The notes under the pieces were generated by a model. That model was not told the origin of the DNA, did not search any database, and worked only from the letters and a program-made list of their open reading frames with translations. A program made the position numbers and the translations under genes. From CAZVYS01 sp964630755 (lineage in GTDB: Bacteria > Patescibacteriota > Microgenomatia > UBA1400 > CG1-02-47-37), in NCBI GenBank assembly GCA_964630755.1, contig CAZVYS010000041.1, positions 1 through 5,343 of the forward strand: DNA of 5,343 nt, in the 5' to 3' direction. Shown one piece after another: positions 1 through 5,343 of this stretch (positions within the stretch are counted from its first letter, which is position 1; each line of letters begins with the position of its first letter).

Positions 1-451
1 TTAATAAATTTCTTTGCTGAAATTTTGTTTGAGCAATCACCAAATCTGCATATCTTAAACCAAACCAATAAAGCCACTTATTTTTTACATCATCATCATG
101 AGCTATCATATAAATAAACTTTTTCTTAAAAGCTTTACAAAACAATCCAACTAAAAACACCTTTGGATTAGCTGTTCTTTCTACATAAACATCCGCATTT
201 ATCAATCTTAATTGTTTTAAAAAATAAACAGGATTAATAGTGGTTTTATAAATCTTTATTTTATTTTTATTGACTAGTTCTTGTTGTCCATAATTTCCTA
301 CAATCAAACATACTTTATATTTGTTATCTTTAGCTAGCTCTTTAGCCATCAAGCTAACCTGAAGTTCAGCACCACCAAAATATTTCTTTGATCTTTTAAT
401 AAAAAGGGGATAGCTCTTTAAGGAGATAAAACAGATCTTGATTAACTTCAT
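1..451 (-). CDS. GT4-type glycosyltransferase, N-terminal part (C terminus off the left edge)
   Basis: Reading the minus strand from the ATG at 451-449 gives 150 uninterrupted codons up to the window edge, so the gene is cut, not broken. Near the start is MKLIKICFISLKSYPLF, followed by a GGAE motif at residues 26-29, the glycine loop typical of the GT-B N-terminal domain in GT4 enzymes. Further on are NADVYVER (about 86-92), KKFIYMIAHDDD (about 110-121) and YADLVIAQTKFQ (about 134-145). All of these align with the complete paralog at 3065-4216 and with the minus-strand paralog at 4202-5343. The linker between the GG motif and NADVY is some 20 residues shorter than in those two. The EX7E donor-binding half is outside the window, so activity cannot be judged. 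The predicted role is cytoplasmic transfer of a sugar from a nucleotide-sugar donor in surface-glycan assembly. It diverges from the GT-C gene across a 42-bp gap and has no visible Shine-Dalgarno sequence. The family call is firm; the substrate is unknown. Confidence 0.88.
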   Translation of the reverse strand, partial: MKLIKICFISLKSYPLFIKRSKKYFGGAELQVSLMAKELAKDNKYKVCLIVGNYGQQELVNKNKIKIYKTTINPVYFLKQLRLINADVYVERTANPKVFLVGLFCKAFKKKFIYMIAHDDDVKNKWLYWFGLRYADLVIAQTKFQQRNLL

Positions 452-466
452 GTTCTAATTTTTTTC

Positions 467-475
467 ATTTTAGCA
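467..475 (-). promoter_or_regulatory. Possible extended -10 promoter for the left glycosyltransferase
   Basis: On the minus strand this reads TGCTAAAAT, a good match to an extended -10 element (TGnTATAAT, one mismatch). Transcription would start near 460, about nine bases before the ATG at 451. No good -35 hexamer is visible at the usual spacing, which an extended -10 can tolerate. The region is AT-rich, so chance matches are easy; this is a candidate only. Confidence 0.35.
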
Positions 476-481
476 TACAAT
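476..481 (+). promoter_or_regulatory. Possible -10 element for the three-gene plus-strand operon
   Basis: TACAAT matches the sigma-70 -10 consensus at five of six positions and lies 12 bases before the ATG at 494. A start site near 488 would leave a leader of only about six bases, too short for a Shine-Dalgarno site; none is seen. The hexamer 17 bases upstream (TTCTAA, 453-458) is a poor -35. It directly abuts the opposite-strand -10 candidate at 467-475, so the two promoters could compete. Confidence 0.33.
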
Positions 482-493
482 CTAGCTAATCTT

Positions 494-2254
494 ATGAAAT
501 CCAAAGTGATTAAAGCTACTCTCATCTGTATAGTTTTACTAGTTAATTTTTTCTCTTATAAAAAAATTGTTAATCAATCATTAACTTCTTTAAAGGGTAA
601 AAACCTGGTTAGCCATATCAAGCTTGGCCGTCTTTGGGGCAACTTTGACAAACTAAGAACCGAAGCAATCGAATTCTCAGGTTGGTCAAAAAAAGACAAC
701 ATTGATTTATCTCTTGACCCTCAAACTAAAGGAAAAGCTATCTATAAATTTTTAAAGCCACCAGAAGCTAAAAAAATTATTCTTCAGCTAGCTTTATCTT
801 TTCCTAGAAGAGGCACTAATCGAGTCAGAATATCTACCGATCAGAAAAACTGGCAAGCTATTGTTGAAAAAAAAGGCTATCACTTTTCACCTTTTGATCT
901 CACCAGCATCATTAAAGATAGTAGTCAATTTTTTGTCATGATAGAAGCAGAAAATAATAATCCGATTACTGATAAGTCAAAACCCTCAGTCATTCTCTAT
1001 GATTTTTACCTAATGTTTTACCAAAAAGAGTTTATCCTTCCACCAATTTTATTAATGTTATCAACTTTGTTTTTTCCGATTTTATTCATCCTTAAACCAA
1101 AATCCAAAAATACTATCAAGCTCAGTTTATTGTTTATTGTTTTTGGGATTGGGTTGCAGTTATCTATTAACAACCTTAACCACTATCTCTATCGCTCATT
1201 TGACTCAGATGTTATCTGCTTAACTCAAGAAATGCCTCGTTTTTTATCAATGGACTCTAAGTCAGCCTTATTAGGAAATTACTGTGGCAACAAAGAGAGC
1301 GTTATTATGCTGATTTTGCTATTCTTTTTTAACTTATTTGGTACAAACTCTGAAATAGCCTTAAGACTATCAAGCTTGATTTTTCATTTGTTAACCATTG
1401 GACTTGTTTTTATGTACGGTAAAAAAATCAAGTCATTTACTACTGGATTAATCGCCTCTCTTTTCATAGGTACTCACGCTTATCTTGTTCAGCTTTCAGC
1501 TAGAGGCTTAAGAGATAGCGCTTTTACTTTTGCGCTAACTCTTTTAATATTCTTTATATTTGAAGCAAACTATAAAAAAATTATTGCAAAAATATCCTTT
1601 ATTCTCACAAGCTTATTTTTAGTTTACCTTAGACTTCATTCATTATTTCAAATTATAACCATTGTTCCGGTTTTAGCTGTTTGTAAACGTATTAAAAAAT
1701 CACCATATATAAGGCAATCACTTTTTATCATTATCACCTTGATCTTAATTTCTTTCCCAATTATTAACCATAATTTAAAAACCTATGATACTTGGAATTA
1801 CTCTGAACAGATGCATTTAAAGTGGAATGCCAACGTAGAATTTGCTGGAAAACCAGGATTCCCCTCTAAAGAATCTGTGGCTATCAATCCTTTTCAAGGT
1901 CCACCGATTTCCCCATTTACTTATTTTTTCAAACTTCATACCATTCCGGATTTAATCAAATCCACGATTGGCGGCATTATCAAAACCTTTCAATTTCTTT
2001 ATTTTAAGAAAAACATATTTGGCTTCTTTATTTTTCTTTACGGAGGTTGGTTAATGGTTAAGACGAAGAAAAATTGGTATATTCCATTTTTAGTTTTTTA
2101 TTTAGAAATGCCACATTTTTTCTTGGCCACCAAAAACTTAGTTGAATATCGTTCCATGACTCACTCCCTTCCATTTATTGGTTTAACTATTGGCTTTGCT
2201 ATTGATAAAATATTAACTAAACTTAAAAAGTTTAAACGTGCCATTAATGAATAA
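494..2254 (+). CDS. GT-C superfamily (GT39/ArnT-PMT-like) membrane glycosyltransferase with an N-terminal beta-rich exported domain
   Basis: This 586-residue polytopic protein probably transfers a sugar from a polyprenyl-phosphate donor on the outer face of the membrane. An N-terminal anchor helix (about 5-21) is followed by some 155 hydrophilic, beta-rich residues. A stretch around 110-121 (RVRISTDQKNW) there recalls discoidin or carbohydrate-binding jelly-roll domains. Hydrophobic helices follow at about 180-200 and 208-226, separated by a Lys-rich cytoplasmic loop. The next outer loop carries acidic residues D237, D239 and E246, the expected place for the catalytic acid of the GT-C fold. 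The run LFGTNSEIALRLSS (281-294) closely matches the GT39/ArnT pattern FG-x-x-E-x-A-x-R-L-P-S, and R336/R340 in SARGLRDSAF fit the next conserved helix. Further helices lie at about 315-335, 341-357, 363-397, 408-425, 508-522, 528-545 and 556-574. A soluble loop spans about 426-485. The ATG at 494 gives a sensible signal-anchor start. The gene is first in the operon and overlaps the methyltransferase by 8 bp. The superfamily call is good; donor and acceptor are unknown. Confidence 0.8.
   Translation: MKSKVIKATLICIVLLVNFFSYKKIVNQSLTSLKGKNLVSHIKLGRLWGNFDKLRTEAIEFSGWSKKDNIDLSLDPQTKGKAIYKFLKPPEAKKIILQLALSFPRRGTNRVRISTDQKNWQAIVEKKGYHFSPFDLTSIIKDSSQFFVMIEAENNNPITDKSKPSVILYDFYLMFYQKEFILPPILLMLSTLFFPILFILKPKSKNTIKLSLLFIVFGIGLQLSINNLNHYLYRSFDSDVICLTQEMPRFLSMDSKSALLGNYCGNKESVIMLILLFFFNLFGTNSEIALRLSSLIFHLLTIGLVFMYGKKIKSFTTGLIASLFIGTHAYLVQLSARGLRDSAFTFALTLLIFFIFEANYKKIIAKISFILTSLFLVYLRLHSLFQIITIVPVLAVCKRIKKSPYIRQSLFIIITLILISFPIINHNLKTYDTWNYSEQMHLKWNANVEFAGKPGFPSKESVAINPFQGPPISPFTYFFKLHTIPDLIKSTIGGIIKTFQFLYFKKNIFGFFIFLYGGWLMVKTKKNWYIPFLVFYLEMPHFFLATKNLVEYRSMTHSLPFIGLTIGFAIDKILTKLKKFKRAINE
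2247..2254 (+). other. 8-bp gene overlap (translational coupling site)
   Basis: The sequence ATGAATAA holds the methyltransferase ATG and the TAA stop of the GT-C gene in a different frame. With no ribosome-binding sequence upstream of this start, reinitiation by ribosomes finishing the GT-C gene is the likely way it is translated. Confidence 0.7.
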
Positions 2255-3068
2255 ACTAAAAAAAATCTTAAAACCAAAACTTAAATATATTACAAAGAAT
2301 CAAAAACTCATCTTTGCAAATAACTTTATAGACTTTAAAGGTAAAAAGCCCAACAAGCCTTCAATTATTAGAGAACGATTAAGTCCTCGCTTATACGATT
2401 ATTCTTATTTAATGACTAAAAGTTTTTTAAAGACCATGAATCAGTTTACTAAGCTAGTCAATCAAAAAAAAACTCCAGTAATCTTGGATCTTGGTTGTGG
2501 TTACAAACCCTTCAAGCTTCTTTTTAAAAATTGTCAGTATATTGGTGTTGATATCAGCCTTGACTCTTTTGCAGACATTATTGCTGATAATCACAAGCTT
2601 CCCTTTAAAGATAATTGTTTTGACGCAGTCATTGTTTCAGAAGTTTTAGAACACTCCAAAAACGAATATAAATTAATAAAAGAGCTAAAAAGAGTTACTA
2701 AGAACAAAGGCCTTGTGTTTATTTCCATGCCCTTTTTATTTCCACTTCATGGAGTTCCAGACGATTTTCAACGATTTACTAAATATAAACTTAAAGGGCT
2801 TTTTCAAAAAGATACAATTGTTAAAATAAAAGAAACTAACAACTTGTTTTCTTCTTTTTTTACTTTACCCAATCTTTTATTAAGAATTCTTTTTGGCTCG
2901 ATCAAAATCTTATATCCTATTTATTTGATTAATAATTTACTAGCCTTAGCAGTTGAAAACATAAGTAAAATTTATCGCCACAAAAAAGGTTTTATTGGTC
3001 AATATTGGGATTATGCTCTTACATCATCTCCTCTTGGTTATTCCTTAATCGTTAAAATTAAAAAATGA
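2247..3068 (+). CDS. Class I SAM-dependent methyltransferase (Methyltransf_11-like)
   Basis: This is a 273-residue protein when started at the ATG at 2247. An in-frame GTG at 2238 would add MPL but deepens the overlap with the upstream gene, and neither start has a Shine-Dalgarno site, so ATG is preferred. The Rossmann SAM-binding motif I is VILDLGCGYKPF (about 78-89). The acidic residue ending strand 2 is D102 in YIGVDIS. ADNHKLPFKDNCFDAVIVSE and the following VLEHS (about 114-137) form motifs II/III, and RVTKNKGLVFISMPF (about 149-163) forms the next strand. A following block, H168-G-V-P-D-D-F-Q-R-F-T, is a pattern found in methyltransferases of glycan gene clusters. The last 70 or so residues contain a long hydrophobic or amphipathic stretch (about 201-237), suggesting membrane association. 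Lying between two glycosyltransferases and overlapping both, it probably methylates a sugar or a lipid-linked glycan. The class is certain; the substrate is inference. Confidence 0.88.
   Translation: MNKLKKILKPKLKYITKNQKLIFANNFIDFKGKKPNKPSIIRERLSPRLYDYSYLMTKSFLKTMNQFTKLVNQKKTPVILDLGCGYKPFKLLFKNCQYIGVDISLDSFADIIADNHKLPFKDNCFDAVIVSEVLEHSKNEYKLIKELKRVTKNKGLVFISMPFLFPLHGVPDDFQRFTKYKLKGLFQKDTIVKIKETNNLFSSFFTLPNLLLRILFGSIKILYPIYLINNLLALAVENISKIYRHKKGFIGQYWDYALTSSPLGYSLIVKIKK
3065..3068 (+). other. ATGA stop-start overlap
   Basis: The glycosyltransferase ATG (3065-3067) overlaps the methyltransferase TGA (3066-3068) by the classic 4-bp arrangement. The bases before it are nearly all A and T with no Shine-Dalgarno sequence, pointing to termination-reinitiation coupling and fixed stoichiometry of the two proteins. 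Confidence 0.8.
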
Positions 3069-4216
3069 AACTAAAAAAAACCAAGCTTTGTTTTATCGAC
3101 TTTTTTGCCTACCCTCTTTTTAATCCAAAATCTAAAATAATCTTTGGCGGGGCCCAAATTCAACTATACTTATTAGCCAAAGAACTAGCCAAAGACAAAA
3201 AATTTAAGATTAGTTTTTTAACTGATAATCGTCAAGATAATTGTCAATCGTTAATTAACAGCATCAATGTTATTAGTTTTCAACGATCAATCAATTATTC
3301 GTTTAAAATAATTAATTTCTTAAATAAATTACCTCTTCTAAGTTATCTGTTTTATACCACAAGACTATTTTTTATTTTTAAAAAAATTAATGCCGATATT
3401 TATTTTCAACGAGCAGCTAGTGCAGAAACTGGCTTAATTGCTCTTATAGCCAAAATTACCAAAAAAAAGTTTGTTTTTATGGTTGCACATCAAAATGATC
3501 TTAATGGTCAATTTGTTAAAAACAATAAACTAAAGGGCAAACTTTATCTGTTTGGCTTGAAGCTAGCTGATCAAATTGTCTGTCAAACTAAACATCAGTA
3601 TAAAATGATCCAAAAATCTTTAAGGTCAAAATCAGTAATTATTCCTTCAGGTTACCCGATTAATAAAACTAGACTCAAAAAAACCAAAAAACACACTGTT
3701 TTATGGGTTGCTAGAGCCGAAACTTGGAAAAACCCTGAAGAATTTATCAGGCTTGCTACCAAATTTCCTAAACAAAAATTTACCATGATCTGTCCACCAG
3801 CAGAAAATAATCCAGTTTATTTTAATTCAATTAAACTTAAAGCTAATCAGGTTAGCAATCTAACTTTTATTCGTCAAATTCCATTTAACCAAATAGACAC
3901 TTATTTTCAACAAGCTAAAATTTTTATTTCAACGTCTGATGCTGAAGGCTTTCCTAATACTTTTATTCAAGCAGCTAAAAACTTTTGTTCAATCTTATCA
4001 TTCAAAGTAAATCCAGATAATATTCTTACCAACCATCAACTTGGTTTTTTTGCTAAAGCCAATAAGGATCAACTTATTAACTTTCTAAAAAAACTAATTA
4101 ACAATCGTAATCTTCGTCAAAAACTAAACTCCAATGCTTATCAATATATTTCAGCTAATCATCAGATAAAAAACTCCACTAAAAAATTAAAAAAACTTGT
4201 CTCAGCTTTGAACTAG
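3065..4216 (+). CDS. GT4-type (glycosyltransferase group 1) glycosyltransferase
   Basis: A complete 383-residue GT-B fold enzyme, the usual GT4 length, with no signal peptide. The N-terminal acceptor domain has MKLKKTKLCFIDFFAYPLF and the glycine loop FGGAQ (27-31), then NADIYFQRAASAETG (109-123) and KKFVFMVAHQND (134-145). The C-terminal donor domain opens with VLWVARAETWKNPEEF (212-227). R217 and K222 there stand at the places of the conserved Arg and Lys that bind the nucleotide diphosphate. ENNPVYF (247-253) is shared with the minus-strand paralog at the right. The EX7E region is STSDAEGFPNTFIQAA (289-304): E294 is present but Gln 302 replaces the second Glu. As far as I recall, the EGFPNTFIQA form recurs in a GT4 subfamily, so the protein is probably active. 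The start ATG overlaps the methyltransferase TGA (ATGA), making it third in the operon. The Lys-rich C-terminal tail runs 15 bp into the opposite-strand neighbour. Donor and acceptor sugars are unknown. Confidence 0.92.
   Translation: MKLKKTKLCFIDFFAYPLFNPKSKIIFGGAQIQLYLLAKELAKDKKFKISFLTDNRQDNCQSLINSINVISFQRSINYSFKIINFLNKLPLLSYLFYTTRLFFIFKKINADIYFQRAASAETGLIALIAKITKKKFVFMVAHQNDLNGQFVKNNKLKGKLYLFGLKLADQIVCQTKHQYKMIQKSLRSKSVIIPSGYPINKTRLKKTKKHTVLWVARAETWKNPEEFIRLATKFPKQKFTMICPPAENNPVYFNSIKLKANQVSNLTFIRQIPFNQIDTYFQQAKIFISTSDAEGFPNTFIQAAKNFCSILSFKVNPDNILTNHQLGFFAKANKDQLINFLKKLINNRNLRQKLNSNAYQYISANHQIKNSTKKLKKLVSALN
4202..4216. other. 15-bp tail-to-tail overlap of convergent genes
   Basis: The TAG of the plus-strand glycosyltransferase (4214-4216) lies inside the last codons of the minus-strand one, whose TGA (4204-4202) lies inside the plus-strand gene. 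There is no intergenic space and no good GC-rich hairpin with a T-run, so the two transcripts probably read into each other. Confidence 0.85.
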
Positions 4217-5343
4217 TTTTTTAAACTGGCTAACCTTGTCATCTATATTATGAATTTTTTGACTAAACTGAACCGCCTGGCTTGAAAGATTTTTCCATAA
4301 TTTAGGATCTTTTATTACTTTTCTCACCAATTGCTCTAGTTTTTTCACCCTACCATTTGCAGCAAACCCCCAATCAAAATCTTTAAAAGAATTATTAGGA
4401 TCTTTAAACAAAGTTAAAGATGGTGTTCCATGAGCCGCTGCCATTAAGTGTGATGTATGCATACTGCCATAATCAGAGGTATCTACAAACAACATAGCTT
4501 TTTTATACTCCTCAATTGCTTTTGAAAACGGCACGTTTGTTTTAATTGTCATATTCTTAACACTTTTTGTCATATCAACTACTTTTTTAAAGTAATCAGG
4601 GTTGTTTCTTGACAAAGCCATAATCATTTTAAAGCTAACATCAGGCATTCTTTTAGCTAAGTTTATAAACCCTTCTGGATTTTTCCATTTATCAAGTCGA
4701 GCTATCCAGAGAATTTCCTTCCGTTTACTAAATGGCAAAATCTTCTTTTGAGTCGGATACCAATAGGGTATATAAATCGAATCAAGTTGGTAGTGCTTTT
4801 TAAGCATTCTTTGGTGTCTTTTTGAGGTACACCATACAAGATGTGCTTTTTTCAAGCTAAATTCATAAATCTTACCTAAAATCTTATTCCTATTAACATA
4901 AGTTTTATCAATATCTTCGTCGTGTCCAACTAAAAAGATAAATTTTTTAAAAAATAGCTTGCACAAAATCGCTGTTAAGCCTGCTTCATAGCTAGCGCTG
5001 CCTTGGATATAAACATCAGCTCTTATTGCTTTCATCTCTTCCCAGAGTCTAAAAAAATCTACGTGAGGCAATTGCCAGAGTTTATTAAAACGTTCTGCTA
5101 TTCGATTAAAAATAGCCGACAAAACTCTGGTTTCTATTAGTTTGCCTTGAAAGCTTTTATCTCGAGAAGTTTTGTATAGCTTAATTCCATTAATGCTCTC
5201 AATTTTCTTATTCTTGCTAGTGTCATCTTCTACTAGAAAACTAATCTCTATTTTTTTATCCTTAACCAGCTCTTTTGAAATTAAATAAAATAAAACTTCA
5301 TTGCCGCCAATCGTTATTTGGCTTTTTTCATTAAACAATTTGT
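4202..5343 (-). CDS. GT4-like glycosyltransferase with degenerate donor motif (N terminus off the right edge)
   Basis: An open frame enters from the right edge and stops at TGA (4204-4202). The first possible start in the window is a TTG at 5338, giving 378 residues. That codon aligns with the Leu of YPLFNPKS in the plus-strand paralog, so the real start is probably about 18 codons further right. Counting from the TTG codon, IGGNE (10-14) is the glycine loop; RADVYIQGSASYEAG (106-120) and KKFIFLVGHDED (131-142) match the other two GT4 proteins here. ILWIARLDKWKNPEGF (209-224) keeps the Arg (214) and Lys (219) expected to bind the nucleotide diphosphate, and NNPDYF (245-250) is shared too. The EX7E block is altered: TSDYGSMHTSHLMAA (287-301) has Gly 291 and Met 299 where the two glutamates belong. 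It may be a catalytically changed or inactive paralog, or use an unusual donor. Its frame is intact over the whole visible length, arguing against a pseudogene. It belongs to a separate leftward transcript. Confidence 0.87.
   Translation of the reverse strand, partial: KLFNEKSQITIGGNEVLFYLISKELVKDKKIEISFLVEDDTSKNKKIESINGIKLYKTSRDKSFQGKLIETRVLSAIFNRIAERFNKLWQLPHVDFFRLWEEMKAIRADVYIQGSASYEAGLTAILCKLFFKKFIFLVGHDEDIDKTYVNRNKILGKIYEFSLKKAHLVWCTSKRHQRMLKKHYQLDSIYIPYWYPTQKKILPFSKRKEILWIARLDKWKNPEGFINLAKRMPDVSFKMIMALSRNNPDYFKKVVDMTKSVKNMTIKTNVPFSKAIEEYKKAMLFVDTSDYGSMHTSHLMAAAHGTPSLTLFKDPNNSFKDFDWGFAANGRVKKLEQLVRKVIKDPKLWKNLSSQAVQFSQKIHNIDDKVSQFKKLVQS

Noticed and set aside
1..451. Left glycosyltransferase as a truncated pseudogene
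   Set aside because: The frame is open to the window edge with all expected N-terminal motifs in place, so it is cut by the window, not broken.
2238..2246. GTG start adding three residues to the methyltransferase
   Set aside because: The ATG at 2247 gives a shorter overlap with a standard start codon, and no ribosome-binding sequence favours the GTG.
3066..3068. Possible recoded TGA (as in some Candidate Phyla Radiation lineages)
   Set aside because: TGA ends the methyltransferase exactly at an ATGA overlap with the next gene and also ends the right-hand glycosyltransferase, and no conserved domain is interrupted by an in-frame TGA.
4213..4229. Small inverted repeat (AGTTT, TTT loop, AAACT, extendable by a wobble and a C-G pair) at the convergent junction
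   Set aside because: The stem is short and mostly A-T, and no T-run follows it on either strand, so it does not qualify as a terminator.
1..5343. CRISPR array, tRNA, rRNA, insertion sequence or attachment site
   Set aside because: No regularly spaced repeats, cloverleaf-like segments, transposase motifs or terminal inverted repeats were seen; A/T homopolymer runs are explained by low GC and Lys/Phe codons.

Overview
This is a low-GC (by eye about 30%), gene-dense window from a bacterial surface-glycan locus. It holds three complete or nearly complete genes on the plus strand, flanked on both sides by minus-strand genes that run off the window. Proteins are rich in Lys, Asn, Ile and Phe. Both junctions inside the plus-strand operon overlap, no gene has a convincing Shine-Dalgarno sequence, and TGA is used as an ordinary stop. 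Together with repeated divergent glycosyltransferase paralogs, this suits a Candidate Phyla Radiation (Patescibacteria, perhaps Microgenomates-like) genome. That placement is inference from style only; there is no marker gene here.

Layout: (1) 1-451, minus: N-terminal 150 codons of a GT4-type glycosyltransferase whose C-terminal half lies beyond the left edge. (2) 452-493: a 42-bp divergent gap with possible back-to-back -10 elements. (3) 494-2254, plus: a 586-residue polytopic GT-C (ArnT/PMT, GT39-like) glycosyltransferase with an unusual extracytoplasmic beta-rich insertion after its first membrane helix. (4) 2247-3068, plus: a class I SAM-dependent methyltransferase. (5) 3065-4216, plus: a complete 383-residue GT4-type glycosyltransferase. 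(6) 4202-5343, minus: another GT4-like protein, complete at its C terminus but with its true start beyond the right edge. It overlaps gene 5 tail-to-tail by 15 bp.

The three plus-strand genes overlap by 8 and 4 bp and almost certainly form one translationally coupled operon. A plausible division of labour is that the GT4 enzymes build a lipid-linked glycan from nucleotide sugars at the cytoplasmic face, the methyltransferase modifies a sugar or caps a chain, and the GT-C protein transfers a sugar from a polyprenyl-phosphate donor on the outer face. Substrates cannot be read from the sequence.

The three GT4 proteins are clear paralogs of one subfamily, arranged on strands minus, plus, minus. 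The right-hand one has lost both glutamates of the EX7E donor-site motif, while the middle one has Gln in place of the second. No RNA genes, CRISPR arrays, insertion sequences or convincing terminators were seen. No stretch longer than 300 bases lacks a gene.
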